Shown here: in pieces, positions 27,486 to 37,570 of the stretch
Numbering within the stretch: position 1 is the first letter of the stretch
Layout of the letters: each line of letters opens with the position of its first letter
Assembly: GCA_031539345.1 (NCBI GenBank)
Contig: JAVKMO010000007.1
Span: 62,001-126,000, forward strand
DNA length: 64,000 bases
Reading direction: 5' to 3'
From: JAVKMO01 sp031539345
GTDB taxonomy: Bacteria; Bacteroidota; Bacteroidia; Chitinophagales; Chitinophagaceae
Position numbers and translations under genes: made by a program
The notes under the pieces: generated by a model
Database searches by the model: none
What the model saw: only the letters and a program-made list of their open reading frames with translations
What the model was told of the DNA's origin: nothing

Positions 27486-28310
27486 TTATACTATTTTTTT
27501 CAAATGCATAGCAATCCATTTATTTTTTTGAATCACTTTTTCTACCACATACTGATTGGATAATTTTTCCAATGCATGGCGTACATGAGGTTCATCTGTA
27601 TCGTAAAATCCACTCAATAACAACAACCCTTTGGGCGTTAATAAAGAGAAAAAATGCGGAATATATTGTAAAATAAAATTGAGGTTAATGTTACAAATAA
27701 TAATATCGAATTGTTGATTGGGTAGTACATCAGCTTGTTGTATCACAATATGCTTGCACGCATTGATGGCTATATTTTCTTGCATATTCATGACACAATT
27801 TTCATCGTTATCAATAGCAAGAACTTGATTTGCACCTAATAATTCTGCAAAAATGGCGAGTATGCCTGTGCCAGCACCAAAATCTAAAACACTTTTTTTT
27901 TCAAAATTTATTTTTTCCATTAAAGCAATCATTGATGACGTTGTTTCATGATGGCCTGTGCCAAAACTCATTTTAGGTGTGATGACAATTTCATACTTGG
28001 TTTTATTTTGTATCGAATGAAAGCTCGTTCTTATGCAAAGGTTGTCGCTCAATACCAAAGGTTGAATAGAATCTTCCCACTCTTGATTCCAATTTTTAGG
28101 ATAAATAATTTGTGTGGTGTTTTTTTTGTCTTTTAATAATTGTTGTAGTTGCTCGTGCTGATGCATAAATAAATCTTCAGCCAAGTAAGCTAAAAGACAG
28201 TTTTGTTCCTGTACAAAACCCTCCCACTCTTGTTGTTCTAAGAATGCAATGAGTATATTTTGTTCGTCCTCATTTTGTGTTTCAATTTTTAATTCTATAT
28301 AATTTTTCAT
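27486..28310 (-). CDS. prmA: Ribosomal protein L11 methyltransferase
   Basis: A 274-aa SAM-dependent methyltransferase that trimethylates ribosomal protein L11. An N-terminal substrate-recognition domain is followed by MSFGTGHHETT (the PrmA signature), motif I LDFGAGTGILAIFAELLGA, the acidic end of beta2 in VLAIDNDENCV, and IIICNINLNFI as the catalytic loop (canonical form NILA). Its start overlaps the stop of the upstream RsmB-like gene by 4 nt. Confidence 0.93.
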   Translation of the reverse strand: MKNYIELKIETQNEDEQNILIAFLEQQEWEGFVQEQNCLLAYLAEDLFMHQHEQLQQLLKDKKNTTQIIYPKNWNQEWEDSIQPLVLSDNLCIRTSFHSIQNKTKYEIVITPKMSFGTGHHETTSSMIALMEKINFEKKSVLDFGAGTGILAIFAELLGANQVLAIDNDENCVMNMQENIAINACKHIVIQQADVLPNQQFDIIICNINLNFILQYIPHFFSLLTPKGLLLLSGFYDTDEPHVRHALEKLSNQYVVEKVIQKNKWIAMHLKKIV

Positions 28311-29455
28311 GCAGTTATTTTTTTACAGATGGCGATAAAAATGGTATCAGCAACAAATTTTTTATCTGCGTTAATATATTCCTGATGTATAATTTCTAAT
28401 TGATGATGCTGCGCAAAATAGGCAACTTGATGTTCATTTTCTGCTACAAAAACAGAACAAGTAATATAAATTAAGAATCCATCATTTTTTAAAGTGGGCA
28501 ATACGTTAGCGACAATTTTTTTTTGTTTTTGAGTAAAGGCTTCTATTTGTGCCTCATGAAAAAAAAACTTCTGCTCTGGTGTACTCTGCCAAGTGCCTGA
28601 ACCTGTACAAGGAACATCAGCAAGGATAATGTCCATGACAGGAAAGTTTTTATTGAGCGTTTTGTTCTCTGCATCGTGTTGAAAAATTTGTTCTGTTTTA
28701 AGACCATATCGCTTTAATCGTTCTTGTAAATTGGCTAAAACACTTTTTCGCACATCACTATTAAAGACGGACAAATTCGGATAAGCGTCTTTCAATAAAA
28801 TTGTTTTTCCCCCGCTACCACAACAGCAATCCCATATTTTTTCATCACCTTTTAATACAATATGGTCGAGTAATTGTTGACAGGAATAATCTTGAATGAC
28901 GTAATTTTCTTTTTGAGATGTTAAAATGGTTTCTATTGGTTTTGTATCAAGAATTTGCAGAACGTCATTTTTTATGACTCTAAAAGAAACTTTTTTTTGT
29001 TCTAACAATGTCTTTACATCTTTGTCTTGTTTTCTTATTTTAATATAAAAACAAGGGGATTGTAAAAAAGAAATAGCATAATTCAGAATCTGAATTTGTG
29101 CTGATAAAAAAGTTTGGAAAGTAAAATGGGACAAAAAAGAAAAATCCGGAATGAGTGTTTCAATGCCCAAAAGAATATCCTTTAAGTTTGTGTTTTTTTG
29201 TTTTTCTACATTCACAAATTCTAAAACAGAAAATGCAATTTGAGTTTGTTGTTCTAAAGGTAGTAGTGGGGGAAAACAATGCCCTATTCTGTAATGAGCA
29301 TAAACAATTTGAGTGATACTTTTTCTATCTTTTGAACCGCACTGTGCATGTTGAGAAAAATATTTTTTCAAAAAATGATGCAAAGGAATTTGTCCATCAT
29401 AAAGATATAAAATTTGTTTTGCATGATTATAATGAGCGTGAAATATCACTTTCAT
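28307..29455 (-). CDS. RsmB/NOP2-family RNA (cytosine-5) methyltransferase
   Basis: A 382-aa protein. Its catalytic domain has motif I DCCCGSGGKTILL, motif IV ADVPCTGSGTWQSTPE with the Pro-Cys, and motif VI YITCSVFVAENEHQV with the catalytic Thr-Cys-Ser. These are the two-cysteine signature of m5C rRNA methyltransferases (RsmB/RsmF and relatives). The N-terminal 150 residues are helical and less conserved than the NusB-like part of RsmB, so the exact target base is not certain. It is coupled by 4-nt overlaps to prmA and to the membrane protein gene upstream. Confidence 0.88.
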   Translation of the reverse strand: MKVIFHAHYNHAKQILYLYDGQIPLHHFLKKYFSQHAQCGSKDRKSITQIVYAHYRIGHCFPPLLPLEQQTQIAFSVLEFVNVEKQKNTNLKDILLGIETLIPDFSFLSHFTFQTFLSAQIQILNYAISFLQSPCFYIKIRKQDKDVKTLLEQKKVSFRVIKNDVLQILDTKPIETILTSQKENYVIQDYSCQQLLDHIVLKGDEKIWDCCCGSGGKTILLKDAYPNLSVFNSDVRKSVLANLQERLKRYGLKTEQIFQHDAENKTLNKNFPVMDIILADVPCTGSGTWQSTPEQKFFFHEAQIEAFTQKQKKIVANVLPTLKNDGFLIYITCSVFVAENEHQVAYFAQHHQLEIIHQEYINADKKFVADTIFIAICKKITA

Positions 29456-30312
29456 GATTTTTTTTCTTCTCCTCTCTTTTTGTATTGCTCAAAAATTTTT
29501 TCGGTTTGTTCTTTTATAGAAGGCACTTTAAATGGAGAAGAACTTTTAGGAATAGCTTTTTTAACCGCAGGTTTGGATGCGGTTTGGGTACGTGGAGGCT
29601 TTTCGATTGGAGGAGGAGGAAGAGTCGTTTTTGTTTCTCTTTGGATTTGCTCTTTCGGTTTTAACGGCGTTATTGAAATTATTTCCGTCTTTTTTTTAGA
29701 CGTAACAACAGGGGTAGAAATTGCTTTTTTTTGAGTTGCAGGTTGAACAACAACATCTTTTTTTATTTCTATCTCTCGATAAGGTGTTTTAATTTTGGGC
29801 GTATCTTTTGTAACTTCTTTGGGGGATTCTGAGAAGGTATTAAATTGGGAATCAGATCGTCTTACAACAGTTGTCAAAGGCGAAGGAATGGGAGGAATAT
29901 GTGGGGGGGAAATTTTGACGTTTTCTATTTGATGTGTAGATTTTACGATAGCTCTTAAATGACTTCCAACAAGGGCGCCTGCACCAGCAACAATTCCGCC
30001 TATCATCGCACTCAATAAATTGAGAAGAAAAGGAATGTAGGCATTAAAAAACATTTTGCACACAATTGTTTCCAAAATGCGATTATTCAAAAATGTGAGA
30101 TAAATTGTTAATCCTCCCCATAAAATAAAAAGGGGTAAGAAAGCCGACAAAAAAGCATACAGCGGTTTTTGCGGAAACAATAACGTTACTCCAAAAGCAA
30201 CAAATACAATGCTCCACCAAGGGAAAAAAAATGATACAACGAGCGAAAGCAGAAATATAAACACGAAAGAAAGCAAGAAATGGATACTCGCCTTATTTGA
30301 AAATTGTATCAT
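29452..30312 (-). CDS. Membrane protein of unknown function with a long Pro/Lys/Thr-rich cytoplasmic tail
   Basis: A 286-aa protein. Residues about 10-115 hold four or five hydrophobic helices (LLSFVFIFLLSLVVSFFF, WSIVFVAFGVTLLF, FLSAFLPLFILWGGLTIYL, FLLNLLSAMIGGIVAGAGAL). The rest is low complexity, rich in Pro, Lys, Thr and Ser, ending KKRGEEKKS, and is probably unstructured. I do not recognise a family. It is placed between a methyltransferase and a penicillin-acylase homologue with 4-nt overlaps on both sides, which argues that it is a real, translated gene. Confidence 0.7.
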   Translation of the reverse strand: MIQFSNKASIHFLLSFVFIFLLSLVVSFFFPWWSIVFVAFGVTLLFPQKPLYAFLSAFLPLFILWGGLTIYLTFLNNRILETIVCKMFFNAYIPFLLNLLSAMIGGIVAGAGALVGSHLRAIVKSTHQIENVKISPPHIPPIPSPLTTVVRRSDSQFNTFSESPKEVTKDTPKIKTPYREIEIKKDVVVQPATQKKAISTPVVTSKKKTEIISITPLKPKEQIQRETKTTLPPPPIEKPPRTQTASKPAVKKAIPKSSSPFKVPSIKEQTEKIFEQYKKRGEEKKS

Positions 30313-32858
30313 AAATCAAAATTGAAAAAGTTCCAAGTATTTTTTTTACTCTTACGATTGCTCACGACTACTTTTCTGACTATTGAGTTATTGATTTTCG
30401 GGCTATTTAAGAAGATGATTTTTGCGTATTCTCCATTTAACCATCGGGGTATTTCACTTTTATAAAAGGGGCTTCCAGGGTTGCCTGATTGTCCTCCAGG
30501 AATGCTAATATAAGCTTCTATTGGGGAAGAAAGTTGAACAATCATTTTACACGTATTGCCATAATTGGCATTGAAGTTTGTAAAAACTTTGTCGCTTCCT
30601 CCATAAGGATTGACGTGTTTAACACTCATGGAATTCATTCCCAAAGGATGCATTAAAGCAACGTGATGCTGGAAAGACCATGACAAATGTTTCGATTTAT
30701 TCAATTGCACAAGTTTAGGTTGTATTGCTTTAAAAGCCTCTGTAATAATTTGATTCCAAGTTTCTATTTCGGGCGTTCTAATATCATCTACCCAAGGATT
30801 AGGAGCATCAGTATTTTGAAGCATTTGGATAAGTGCAATCGGAGGAATTGTATAATGATTTAATTCAGAAAATTTAACAATTTCGTCTTGTATCAAACTG
30901 TTTTGAATACTGTTAATCCATAGTTCAAAAATAGTCGGGGCTTCTTCCTCGCTATCGTAACGATAGTTCCAATTTTGTAAAATTTTAATGTATTTTAATG
31001 CTTTGGTATCAACATTTTCTTGAGGCACAAACTCTAATAATAAAGGCGTTAAAGTTTCGGCAAAGGAGCTAAAATTTTCATTTTGTAAAAACATCATTTC
31101 TTGAATCCCAATTTTTTCTTTACCGCTGATGTAATCATAAATTCTTTTACTACTCAGTCCATTTTGTCCTGTGCCTAAATAATAGGGATATACTGAAGGA
31201 TAAAATAACATTTGATTATTACTAAATACAAAGTCGTTAGAAGGATTGTATAAAAAAGGTTTTTCTAAATCAGGAATTTGCTGTTTCCATAAAAATGAAG
31301 AATCAATTGCTGGATACACAAAATCACCGCCATATTCATGCCGAACAGGAATATCACCCTCCAAGTGCAAAGCAATATTTCCTTGTATATCTGAATAAAA
31401 AAAGTTAGACACCGAAGAATGAACGTGTTTAATCGCTTGTTTAAAATCACTATAACTATTCATACGATTGAGTAAATAGTAAGTTTTTAAATCGTTGGAA
31501 GACTCTTGAACTGTAGATTTTAAAGCATATCCTTTACATATTCCATTGATTGTTTTATCGAATACAATTGGACCAATGGGGGTAGTAATGCATTTCACTT
31601 CTATATCAATTCCGTTTCTGACTTTAATGTGTTCGGTTGTACTTGTTGTTCTTTTCCAATCGTCATTGAAAAAATAAAAGTCTTTTTGTTCAGTGCGAAA
31701 TGTCATTTCAAAATAATCTTTGGTATCAACATTGGGGGTGTTGGCTGCCCATGCACTATAATTGTTAAATCCCGCTATCACAGAAGGAATACCAGGATAT
31801 GTAACGCCATATACATTACAGTATTCAGTTTTGATTTGCATTTCGTATGCAAAATTTGGCAAAGTGAAAAACGAGCTAAAGCTATTGCATAACATCGAAG
31901 CGTTAGCTTTACTTTTATTTTTTGTTACTGCCCATGCGGCGGCATTAATTTCCATTTGGGGTAAATAAGGTTCTTCAAATACAAAAGGTATATTTTGGTT
32001 AGAAAAAAACGAATCGTATTTTAAGGCATTTAAAAAACCATGTTGTGGCATTTTTTCAACGATATCAAAATCTGCACTTGAGTTAAAAGTAGGAACGTCT
32101 ATTGTGGAGATATCTGGGTATAATAGTTTATATAATTTTTGTCCAAATGTTTTTATCAAAAACGTTTTTTTTATGTCTTCATTAAAACTCATTTTATCAA
32201 ATGCCAACAATTTTAGCAACAAGGCTGTTTTGTAGTTGCTCCATGCTTCTGGTTTATACGAATAGAGTTTATATTCTATAGGATATTTTGCATAGGTCAA
32301 ATTTTGAATGTATTCATTCACACCTGCTGTGTATTGGTCTGCAATTTTTTTTGTAATTGGGTCTCTTTCTATTTGCTGCAATAAAACATTTGCCATTTTG
32401 GGAAACTCACTTTTTCTAAAAAAAATGTCCATCTCGACACCTCTTTTGCCTACAATTTCAGACAAGCGTCCACTGGCTAAATAGGCATAAAAGTCCATTT
32501 GCCACAAACGGTTTTTAGCGTGTAAAAAACCTTGTAAAAAGAATGCTTCGTCATCTGTATTTGCAAAAATATGAGGAACATTTCTGTCATCATACAAAAT
32601 TTTAGCATTCTGAATCGTTATATTATGAACCTCTAATTCAGTATTAACTGGTTGATTTATTTTTTCAATATTTTGCCAAACGCCGTGTTGTGGACTTAAA
32701 AATTTACCTAATGCGGGCAGGCGGTAAAAGGAATTATTAAGAAAAATAACTAAAAAAATAGTTGCCGTTGTTGCAATCAAAAAATAGAGTAAACGTAATT
32801 TTTGAAGTGCATATTTTTGCCTAGATCTTTTTGAAGAAGGAGAAAAAAAACGAGACAC
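30309..32858 (-). CDS. Penicillin-acylase (peptidase S45) family protein lacking the nucleophile Ser
   Basis: An 849-aa protein with an N-terminal membrane anchor (residues about 22-41) and the overall order of the S45 family: IQNAKILYDDRNVPHIFA, FLQGFLHAKNRLWQMDF, SGRLSEIVG, then VIAGFNNYSAWAANTPNVDTKDYFE, SVKHVNPYGGSDKVF and GGQSGNPGSPFY. Active members cleave themselves before a Ser in a GSNxW motif. Here that place reads NAAAWAV (305-311), so the nucleophile position is Ala306, and the usual NDPHL that follows is CNSFSSF. The protein therefore probably does not mature or hydrolyse amides in the normal way. It heads a four-gene chain with 4-nt overlaps. Confidence 0.85.
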   Translation of the reverse strand: MSRFFSPSSKRSRQKYALQKLRLLYFLIATTATIFLVIFLNNSFYRLPALGKFLSPQHGVWQNIEKINQPVNTELEVHNITIQNAKILYDDRNVPHIFANTDDEAFFLQGFLHAKNRLWQMDFYAYLASGRLSEIVGKRGVEMDIFFRKSEFPKMANVLLQQIERDPITKKIADQYTAGVNEYIQNLTYAKYPIEYKLYSYKPEAWSNYKTALLLKLLAFDKMSFNEDIKKTFLIKTFGQKLYKLLYPDISTIDVPTFNSSADFDIVEKMPQHGFLNALKYDSFFSNQNIPFVFEEPYLPQMEINAAAWAVTKNKSKANASMLCNSFSSFFTLPNFAYEMQIKTEYCNVYGVTYPGIPSVIAGFNNYSAWAANTPNVDTKDYFEMTFRTEQKDFYFFNDDWKRTTSTTEHIKVRNGIDIEVKCITTPIGPIVFDKTINGICKGYALKSTVQESSNDLKTYYLLNRMNSYSDFKQAIKHVHSSVSNFFYSDIQGNIALHLEGDIPVRHEYGGDFVYPAIDSSFLWKQQIPDLEKPFLYNPSNDFVFSNNQMLFYPSVYPYYLGTGQNGLSSKRIYDYISGKEKIGIQEMMFLQNENFSSFAETLTPLLLEFVPQENVDTKALKYIKILQNWNYRYDSEEEAPTIFELWINSIQNSLIQDEIVKFSELNHYTIPPIALIQMLQNTDAPNPWVDDIRTPEIETWNQIITEAFKAIQPKLVQLNKSKHLSWSFQHHVALMHPLGMNSMSVKHVNPYGGSDKVFTNFNANYGNTCKMIVQLSSPIEAYISIPGGQSGNPGSPFYKSEIPRWLNGEYAKIIFLNSPKINNSIVRKVVVSNRKSKKNTWNFFNFDL

Positions 32859-32956
32859 AATTTTTTATTTAAAATAATAGAAGAGTAAACTACAAACTTA
32901 ATAAAGATATAGATATAGAAATACACTTACTTTGAAATGAAAATATTTAGTCGGGA

Positions 32957-32973
32957 GACGTATCATGCGTCTG
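32957..32973. repeat. Short hairpin with AGACG/CGTCT arms
   Basis: AGACG, 7-nt spacer TATCATG, CGTCT, in the 203-nt gap between the divergent acylase-like and GH97 genes. It is followed by an A-run. It may be a remnant of a small palindromic repeat or an operator. Only one copy is seen in the window. Confidence 0.3.
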
Positions 32974-33061
32974 AAAAAAAAATGACGACAATTTTATGAA
33001 CAAGAAAAATAATTTTGTTGGCTAATTGTAATTTTAATTCTATTCACTAAATGTCTTTCTT

Positions 33062-35188
33062 ATGAAAATTTTTCTCCTGTGGCTCACCTCTGTTTTATTT
33101 TCAACGCTTTTACTGGGACAAAATAAATATACATCGCCAAATAAAAATATTGAACTCGTTGTTCAAAGTCAGCAAAAACAAATCGTGTACAGCATTGTAT
33201 ATCTACGTGACACAATTATTTATCCTTCTGGATTAGGTTTCAAAGCAAAAAAAACTTACGGTGCAACAACACAAGAAACAATTGATTTTGCTGATAGTAT
33301 GGTGATTGTTCGTGAAAAAGAAAAAAAAATAAATGACCAATGGCGACCCATTTTAGGTGAAGTAAAAACGATTCAGAATGAATGTAATGAGATTACGTTT
33401 GAATTGCAAAGTGAGAAAAAAGGCAAGCCTTATTTAATGAATATTATTTTTAGAATTTTTAATGATGGCGTTGGTTTTCGATATGAATTTCCTAAACAAA
33501 CAAATTTAAACCGCTTTGTCATTGAAGATGAAATAACAAATTTTGAACTCAAAGAAGATTATACGGCATGGTGGCAAGCAGGCAATTTTAATACAAATGA
33601 ATACCCTCTTCACGAAACAAAATTATCGGCAATCGATGCTTTAAACGATTGTGAAAGCAACAAATTATTTACGGCTGAATGCTTGCCGTGGTTAATACAA
33701 ACGCCTCTAATGCTCAAATCTCCGAAAGGCATTTATGTGAATATTCACGAAGCGGCTTTGGTTCATTTTCCTGCTATGCAGTTAAGAAGGAGTCCAAACA
33801 GCCGTACTTTATCGAGTGATTTAGTTCCCGATGCAATGCATAATAAAGCCTATTTGGAAACTCCTTTTGCAACTCCTTGGCGAACTATTTTAATCAGTAA
33901 CAAAGCGACTGACATTCTTGCGTCAAAAATGATTTTAAATTTAAATGAACCCACTAAACTCAAAGACGTATCCTTTGTTAAGCCAGTAAAATATATTGGT
34001 GTATGGTGGGAAATGTTTGTAGGAAAAGGCACTTGGGATTATCTCGGTACACAAAATTCTGCTCAAGAAGCGAAGCCCACAGGAAAGCATTCGGCAAATA
34101 CAACCAACGTTAAAAAATATATTGATTTTGCAAGCAAACATGGTTTTGACGGCATTCTTGTTGAAGGTTGGAATGTGGGTTGGGAAGATTGGTTTGCCAA
34201 ATGGAAAGAAAATGTATTTGACTTTGTAACCCCTTATCCTGATTTTAATGTAAAAGAATTACAAGCGTATGCAAAATCAAAAAATGTCTATTTAATCATG
34301 CACCACGAAACTTCTGGTTCGGTAATAAATTATGAACGGCACATGGATAGTGCGTATCAATTTATGAATAAAAATGGCTACCCTGCTGTAAAAACAGGTT
34401 ATGTTGGACCAATTATTCCACGTGGCGAAAACCATGATGGTCAATGGATGGTTGACCACTACATTCGGGTTGCAGAAAAAACAGCAGAAAAAAAAATTAT
34501 GCTTGATGTACACGAACCTGTTCGTCCAACAGGCTTGCACAGAACGTATCCCAACTGGTTGGCTTGTGAAGCTGCACGTGGCATGGAATACAATGCGTGG
34601 GGAGATGGAAATGCAATTGACCATGATTTGAATTTGATTTTTACCCGTTTTATTGGAGGTCCAATGGATTATACACCAGGTATTTTCAAACTTAAATTAG
34701 ACTACTTCCCCAACAAAAAAGAAATTATTCACAGCACACTGGCAAGACAACTTGCGTTGTATGTTGTGATGTATAGCCCACTACAGATGGCTGCAGATTT
34801 GCCTGAAAATTATGAAGCAAAATTAGATGCGTTTCAATTTATCAAAGATGTGCCAACAGACTGGGACGATACAAAAATTTTAGAAGCCGAACCTGGAGAA
34901 TATGTAACGACAGCACGTAAAGGTAAAAACACAAACAATTGGTTTATTGGGTCGATTACAGATGAGAAAAAACGTAGCACAAAAATCACCTTAGATTTTT
35001 TAGATGCGAATAAAAATTACGAAGCGACAATTTATGCTGATGACAAAAATACGCTTGTAGATGTTCGCCCAGAGTTATACTCAATTACCAAAAAGACAGT
35101 ACAAAAAGGCGATGTTTTAAACCTTGATTTGGCAGGTGCTGGAGGCGTTGCAGTCAGTATTATAGAAGTGAAAGCAAATAAAATGTAA
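33062..35188 (+). CDS. GH97 alpha-glucosidase, inverting SusB-like type
   Basis: A 708-aa exported glycoside hydrolase (signal peptide ending LLLGQ, residue 20). The N-terminal beta-sandwich, (beta/alpha)8 barrel and C-terminal beta domain are all present. Active-site motifs are LVEGWNVGWEDW (E368), IMHHETSG (E416), LDVHEPVRPTG (E485), CEAARGMEY (E503, E509). These line up with Bacteroides SusB E391, E439, E508, E526 and E532 at a constant offset of 23, matching the calcium-dependent inverting group rather than the retaining group with Asp nucleophile. It probably releases glucose from alpha-glucans in the periplasm. It is 11 nt upstream of a second hydrolase-like gene, with no susC/susD pair nearby. 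Confidence 0.93.
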   Translation: MKIFLLWLTSVLFSTLLLGQNKYTSPNKNIELVVQSQQKQIVYSIVYLRDTIIYPSGLGFKAKKTYGATTQETIDFADSMVIVREKEKKINDQWRPILGEVKTIQNECNEITFELQSEKKGKPYLMNIIFRIFNDGVGFRYEFPKQTNLNRFVIEDEITNFELKEDYTAWWQAGNFNTNEYPLHETKLSAIDALNDCESNKLFTAECLPWLIQTPLMLKSPKGIYVNIHEAALVHFPAMQLRRSPNSRTLSSDLVPDAMHNKAYLETPFATPWRTILISNKATDILASKMILNLNEPTKLKDVSFVKPVKYIGVWWEMFVGKGTWDYLGTQNSAQEAKPTGKHSANTTNVKKYIDFASKHGFDGILVEGWNVGWEDWFAKWKENVFDFVTPYPDFNVKELQAYAKSKNVYLIMHHETSGSVINYERHMDSAYQFMNKNGYPAVKTGYVGPIIPRGENHDGQWMVDHYIRVAEKTAEKKIMLDVHEPVRPTGLHRTYPNWLACEAARGMEYNAWGDGNAIDHDLNLIFTRFIGGPMDYTPGIFKLKLDYFPNKKEIIHSTLARQLALYVVMYSPLQMAADLPENYEAKLDAFQFIKDVPTDWDDTKILEAEPGEYVTTARKGKNTNNWFIGSITDEKKRSTKITLDFLDANKNYEATIYADDKNTLVDVRPELYSITKKTVQKGDVLNLDLAGAGGVAVSIIEVKANKM

Positions 35189-35199
35189 CAAGAATATTT

Positions 35200-37542
35200 A
35201 TGATAAAACACGATTTGATTTTTTTCGCACTTCTTTCAATAGCATTTACTGTAGGGCAAGCACAAATCAACAAATTGTCCGATGCTTATAATATTGTGTG
35301 GAACAGTCAAAGCAAAAACTCTTCCGAATCAATGCCTTGTGGCGGTGGTAGTATTGGGCTAAATGTGTGGGTTGAAAACAATGATTTATTGTTATATGTG
35401 TCTAAAAGTGATGCATTTGAAGAAAATAATGGGCTATATAAATTGGGCAGATTGAGAGTCCACTTAGAACCGAACCCTTTTAAAGGAGCAGAATTTAAAC
35501 AAGAATTAATTCTTAATGACGGATACGTTAAGGTAAGTGCTTTGAAAGGGAAAGAGAAAACAGAGATCAATGTTTGGGTCGATGTTTTTCGACCAGTTGT
35601 TCATGTTGAAATAGAAAGTTCATTGCCCCGCTCAATATTGACGACCTATGAAAATTGGCGTACGACCACTTTTCAGGAACACCCTGATGAAAAATTTCAA
35701 AATTCATACAAATGGAGTCCATTTGATACTGTTTATACTTTCAAAGATTCTATTTCCTTTCAGGGAAACAATGTTTTATTCTTTCACCGAAATCATGAAA
35801 TAACTGTATTTGATGCCAATGTTCAACTTCAAGGATTAGATGCCATTAAAGACCAGCTCTATAATCCGATAAAAAACAATACGTATGGTGGTATAGTGTT
35901 AGGCAAGGATATGATACCAGCCGGCAATTCAGAAGGTAAATATGTCAATACCGATTACAAAGGATGGATATTGCACAGTAAGAAACCGGTTCAAAATCAA
36001 ACCATTGAAATGTACCTCCTCACGAAACAAACTGCGACATTAAATGAATGGAAAAGCGGAATAGAGGAACTCATCACAACAGCCAACGTCAATGTGAATA
36101 CGGCTCGTGCAAATACGATAGAATGGTGGCGACAGTATTGGAATCGAAGCCATATTTATATTGATTCAGAACAATCACAAAACAATAGCAAGCAATGGCA
36201 GGTAGGACGGAATTACCAACTTTTTCGATATATGTTGGGTTGCAACGCATATGGAGTTGCACCAACAAAGTTCAATGGTGGCATACTTACTTTCGACCCA
36301 ATATTTGTTGATAAAGACAAACCTTTTACGCCTGATTTCAGAAATTGGTGCGGAGGCACAATGACAGCACAAAATCAACGGTTAGTATATTTTCCAATGC
36401 TCAAAAGTGGCGATTTTGATATGATGAAACCACAGTTCGACTTCTATTTAAAAGCCTTGCGAAATATTGAATTAAGAAGTCAATATGTTTGGGGACACAA
36501 AGGGGCTGGTTTTACAGAACAGCTTGAAACATATGGACTAAGCAACCCAGCTGAATATGGCTGGAAAAGACCTAAAGGGTTTGATAAAGGAAACGATTAT
36601 AATGCTTGGCTCGAATATCTTTGGGATACCGCATTGGAGTTTTGTTTTATGATACTCGAAACCAACCGTTATGCTAATAAAGATATATCTGAATACATTC
36701 CCTTAATTGAAAGTTGCCTTACTTTTTATGATGAACATTATCAATATTTGGCTTTACAAAGAGGTCTCAATCCGTTAGATGAAAATGGAAAGCTCATTCT
36801 CTACCCATCATCGGGAGCCGAAACATACAAAATGGCATATAATTCAACATCTACTATTTCTGCATTACAAACAGTATTATCTCATTTATTGGCATTACCC
36901 AAACATTATTTATTGGAAAGCAGCCGTAATAAATGGAAAGAAATGTTAAACCGTATCCCACCGATTACATATACACAATACAATGGTCATACTGGTATCG
37001 CTCCTGCAGTAACGTACGAGCGTATCCAAAATCATGAACCAACAGAATTATATCCAGTTTATCCATGGGGAATATTTGGAATTGGACAACCTGGTTTGGA
37101 TACGGCACTCAATACTTGGAATTTTGATCCTAGAGTTAAAAAATTTAAAGGATACGTGAGTTGGAAACAAGATAATATATGGGCTGCAAGATTAGGGCAA
37201 ACAGAAGAAGCTGCTGAATTATGTATTAAAAAATTAAAAGACGGAATTTTTCGTTTTCCTGCTTTTTTTGGACAAGGGTATGACTGGACACCAGACCATA
37301 ATTGGGGAGGCAGTGGCATGATAGGTTTACAGGAAATGCTTATGCAAACAATTGACGACAAGATTTATCTTTTGCCCACCTGGCCAAAAGAGTGGAATGT
37401 TGATTTTAAGTTGCATGCACCAAAAAACACGCTTGTTGAATGTTCATACAAAAACGGAAAAATAGAGCGATTGAACATTATTCCATCGGAACGCAAAAAA
37501 GATGTGATCGAGTTTTTTGAAAAACCAATTCAAATCAAATAG
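35200..37542 (+). CDS. Exported glycoside-hydrolase-like protein (DUF5703 N-terminus, (alpha/alpha)6 toroid)
   Basis: A 780-aa protein with a signal peptide ending GQAQ (residue 22). The N-terminal sandwich carries SMPCGGGSIGLNVWV and YVSKSDAFEENN, the pattern I associate with the DUF5703/GH95-like N-terminal domain. The middle to C-terminal part is helical with GGTMTAQNQRLVYFP, YVWGHKGAGFTEQL, YPSSGAETYK and DWTPDHNWGGSGMIGLQEML, as in (alpha/alpha)6 toroid glycosidases of clan GH-L/GH95 type. The substrate is unknown; pairing with GH97 suggests an oligosaccharide-degrading step. Confidence 0.7.
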   Translation: MIKHDLIFFALLSIAFTVGQAQINKLSDAYNIVWNSQSKNSSESMPCGGGSIGLNVWVENNDLLLYVSKSDAFEENNGLYKLGRLRVHLEPNPFKGAEFKQELILNDGYVKVSALKGKEKTEINVWVDVFRPVVHVEIESSLPRSILTTYENWRTTTFQEHPDEKFQNSYKWSPFDTVYTFKDSISFQGNNVLFFHRNHEITVFDANVQLQGLDAIKDQLYNPIKNNTYGGIVLGKDMIPAGNSEGKYVNTDYKGWILHSKKPVQNQTIEMYLLTKQTATLNEWKSGIEELITTANVNVNTARANTIEWWRQYWNRSHIYIDSEQSQNNSKQWQVGRNYQLFRYMLGCNAYGVAPTKFNGGILTFDPIFVDKDKPFTPDFRNWCGGTMTAQNQRLVYFPMLKSGDFDMMKPQFDFYLKALRNIELRSQYVWGHKGAGFTEQLETYGLSNPAEYGWKRPKGFDKGNDYNAWLEYLWDTALEFCFMILETNRYANKDISEYIPLIESCLTFYDEHYQYLALQRGLNPLDENGKLILYPSSGAETYKMAYNSTSTISALQTVLSHLLALPKHYLLESSRNKWKEMLNRIPPITYTQYNGHTGIAPAVTYERIQNHEPTELYPVYPWGIFGIGQPGLDTALNTWNFDPRVKKFKGYVSWKQDNIWAARLGQTEEAAELCIKKLKDGIFRFPAFFGQGYDWTPDHNWGGSGMIGLQEMLMQTIDDKIYLLPTWPKEWNVDFKLHAPKNTLVECSYKNGKIERLNIIPSERKKDVIEFFEKPIQIK

Positions 37543-37570
37543 CTTTAATCAAAATATAACAACAGATTCA

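Noticed and set aside
33062..37542. A full polysaccharide utilisation locus
   Set aside because: No SusC/SusD pair, sensor or sigma factor flanks the two hydrolases.
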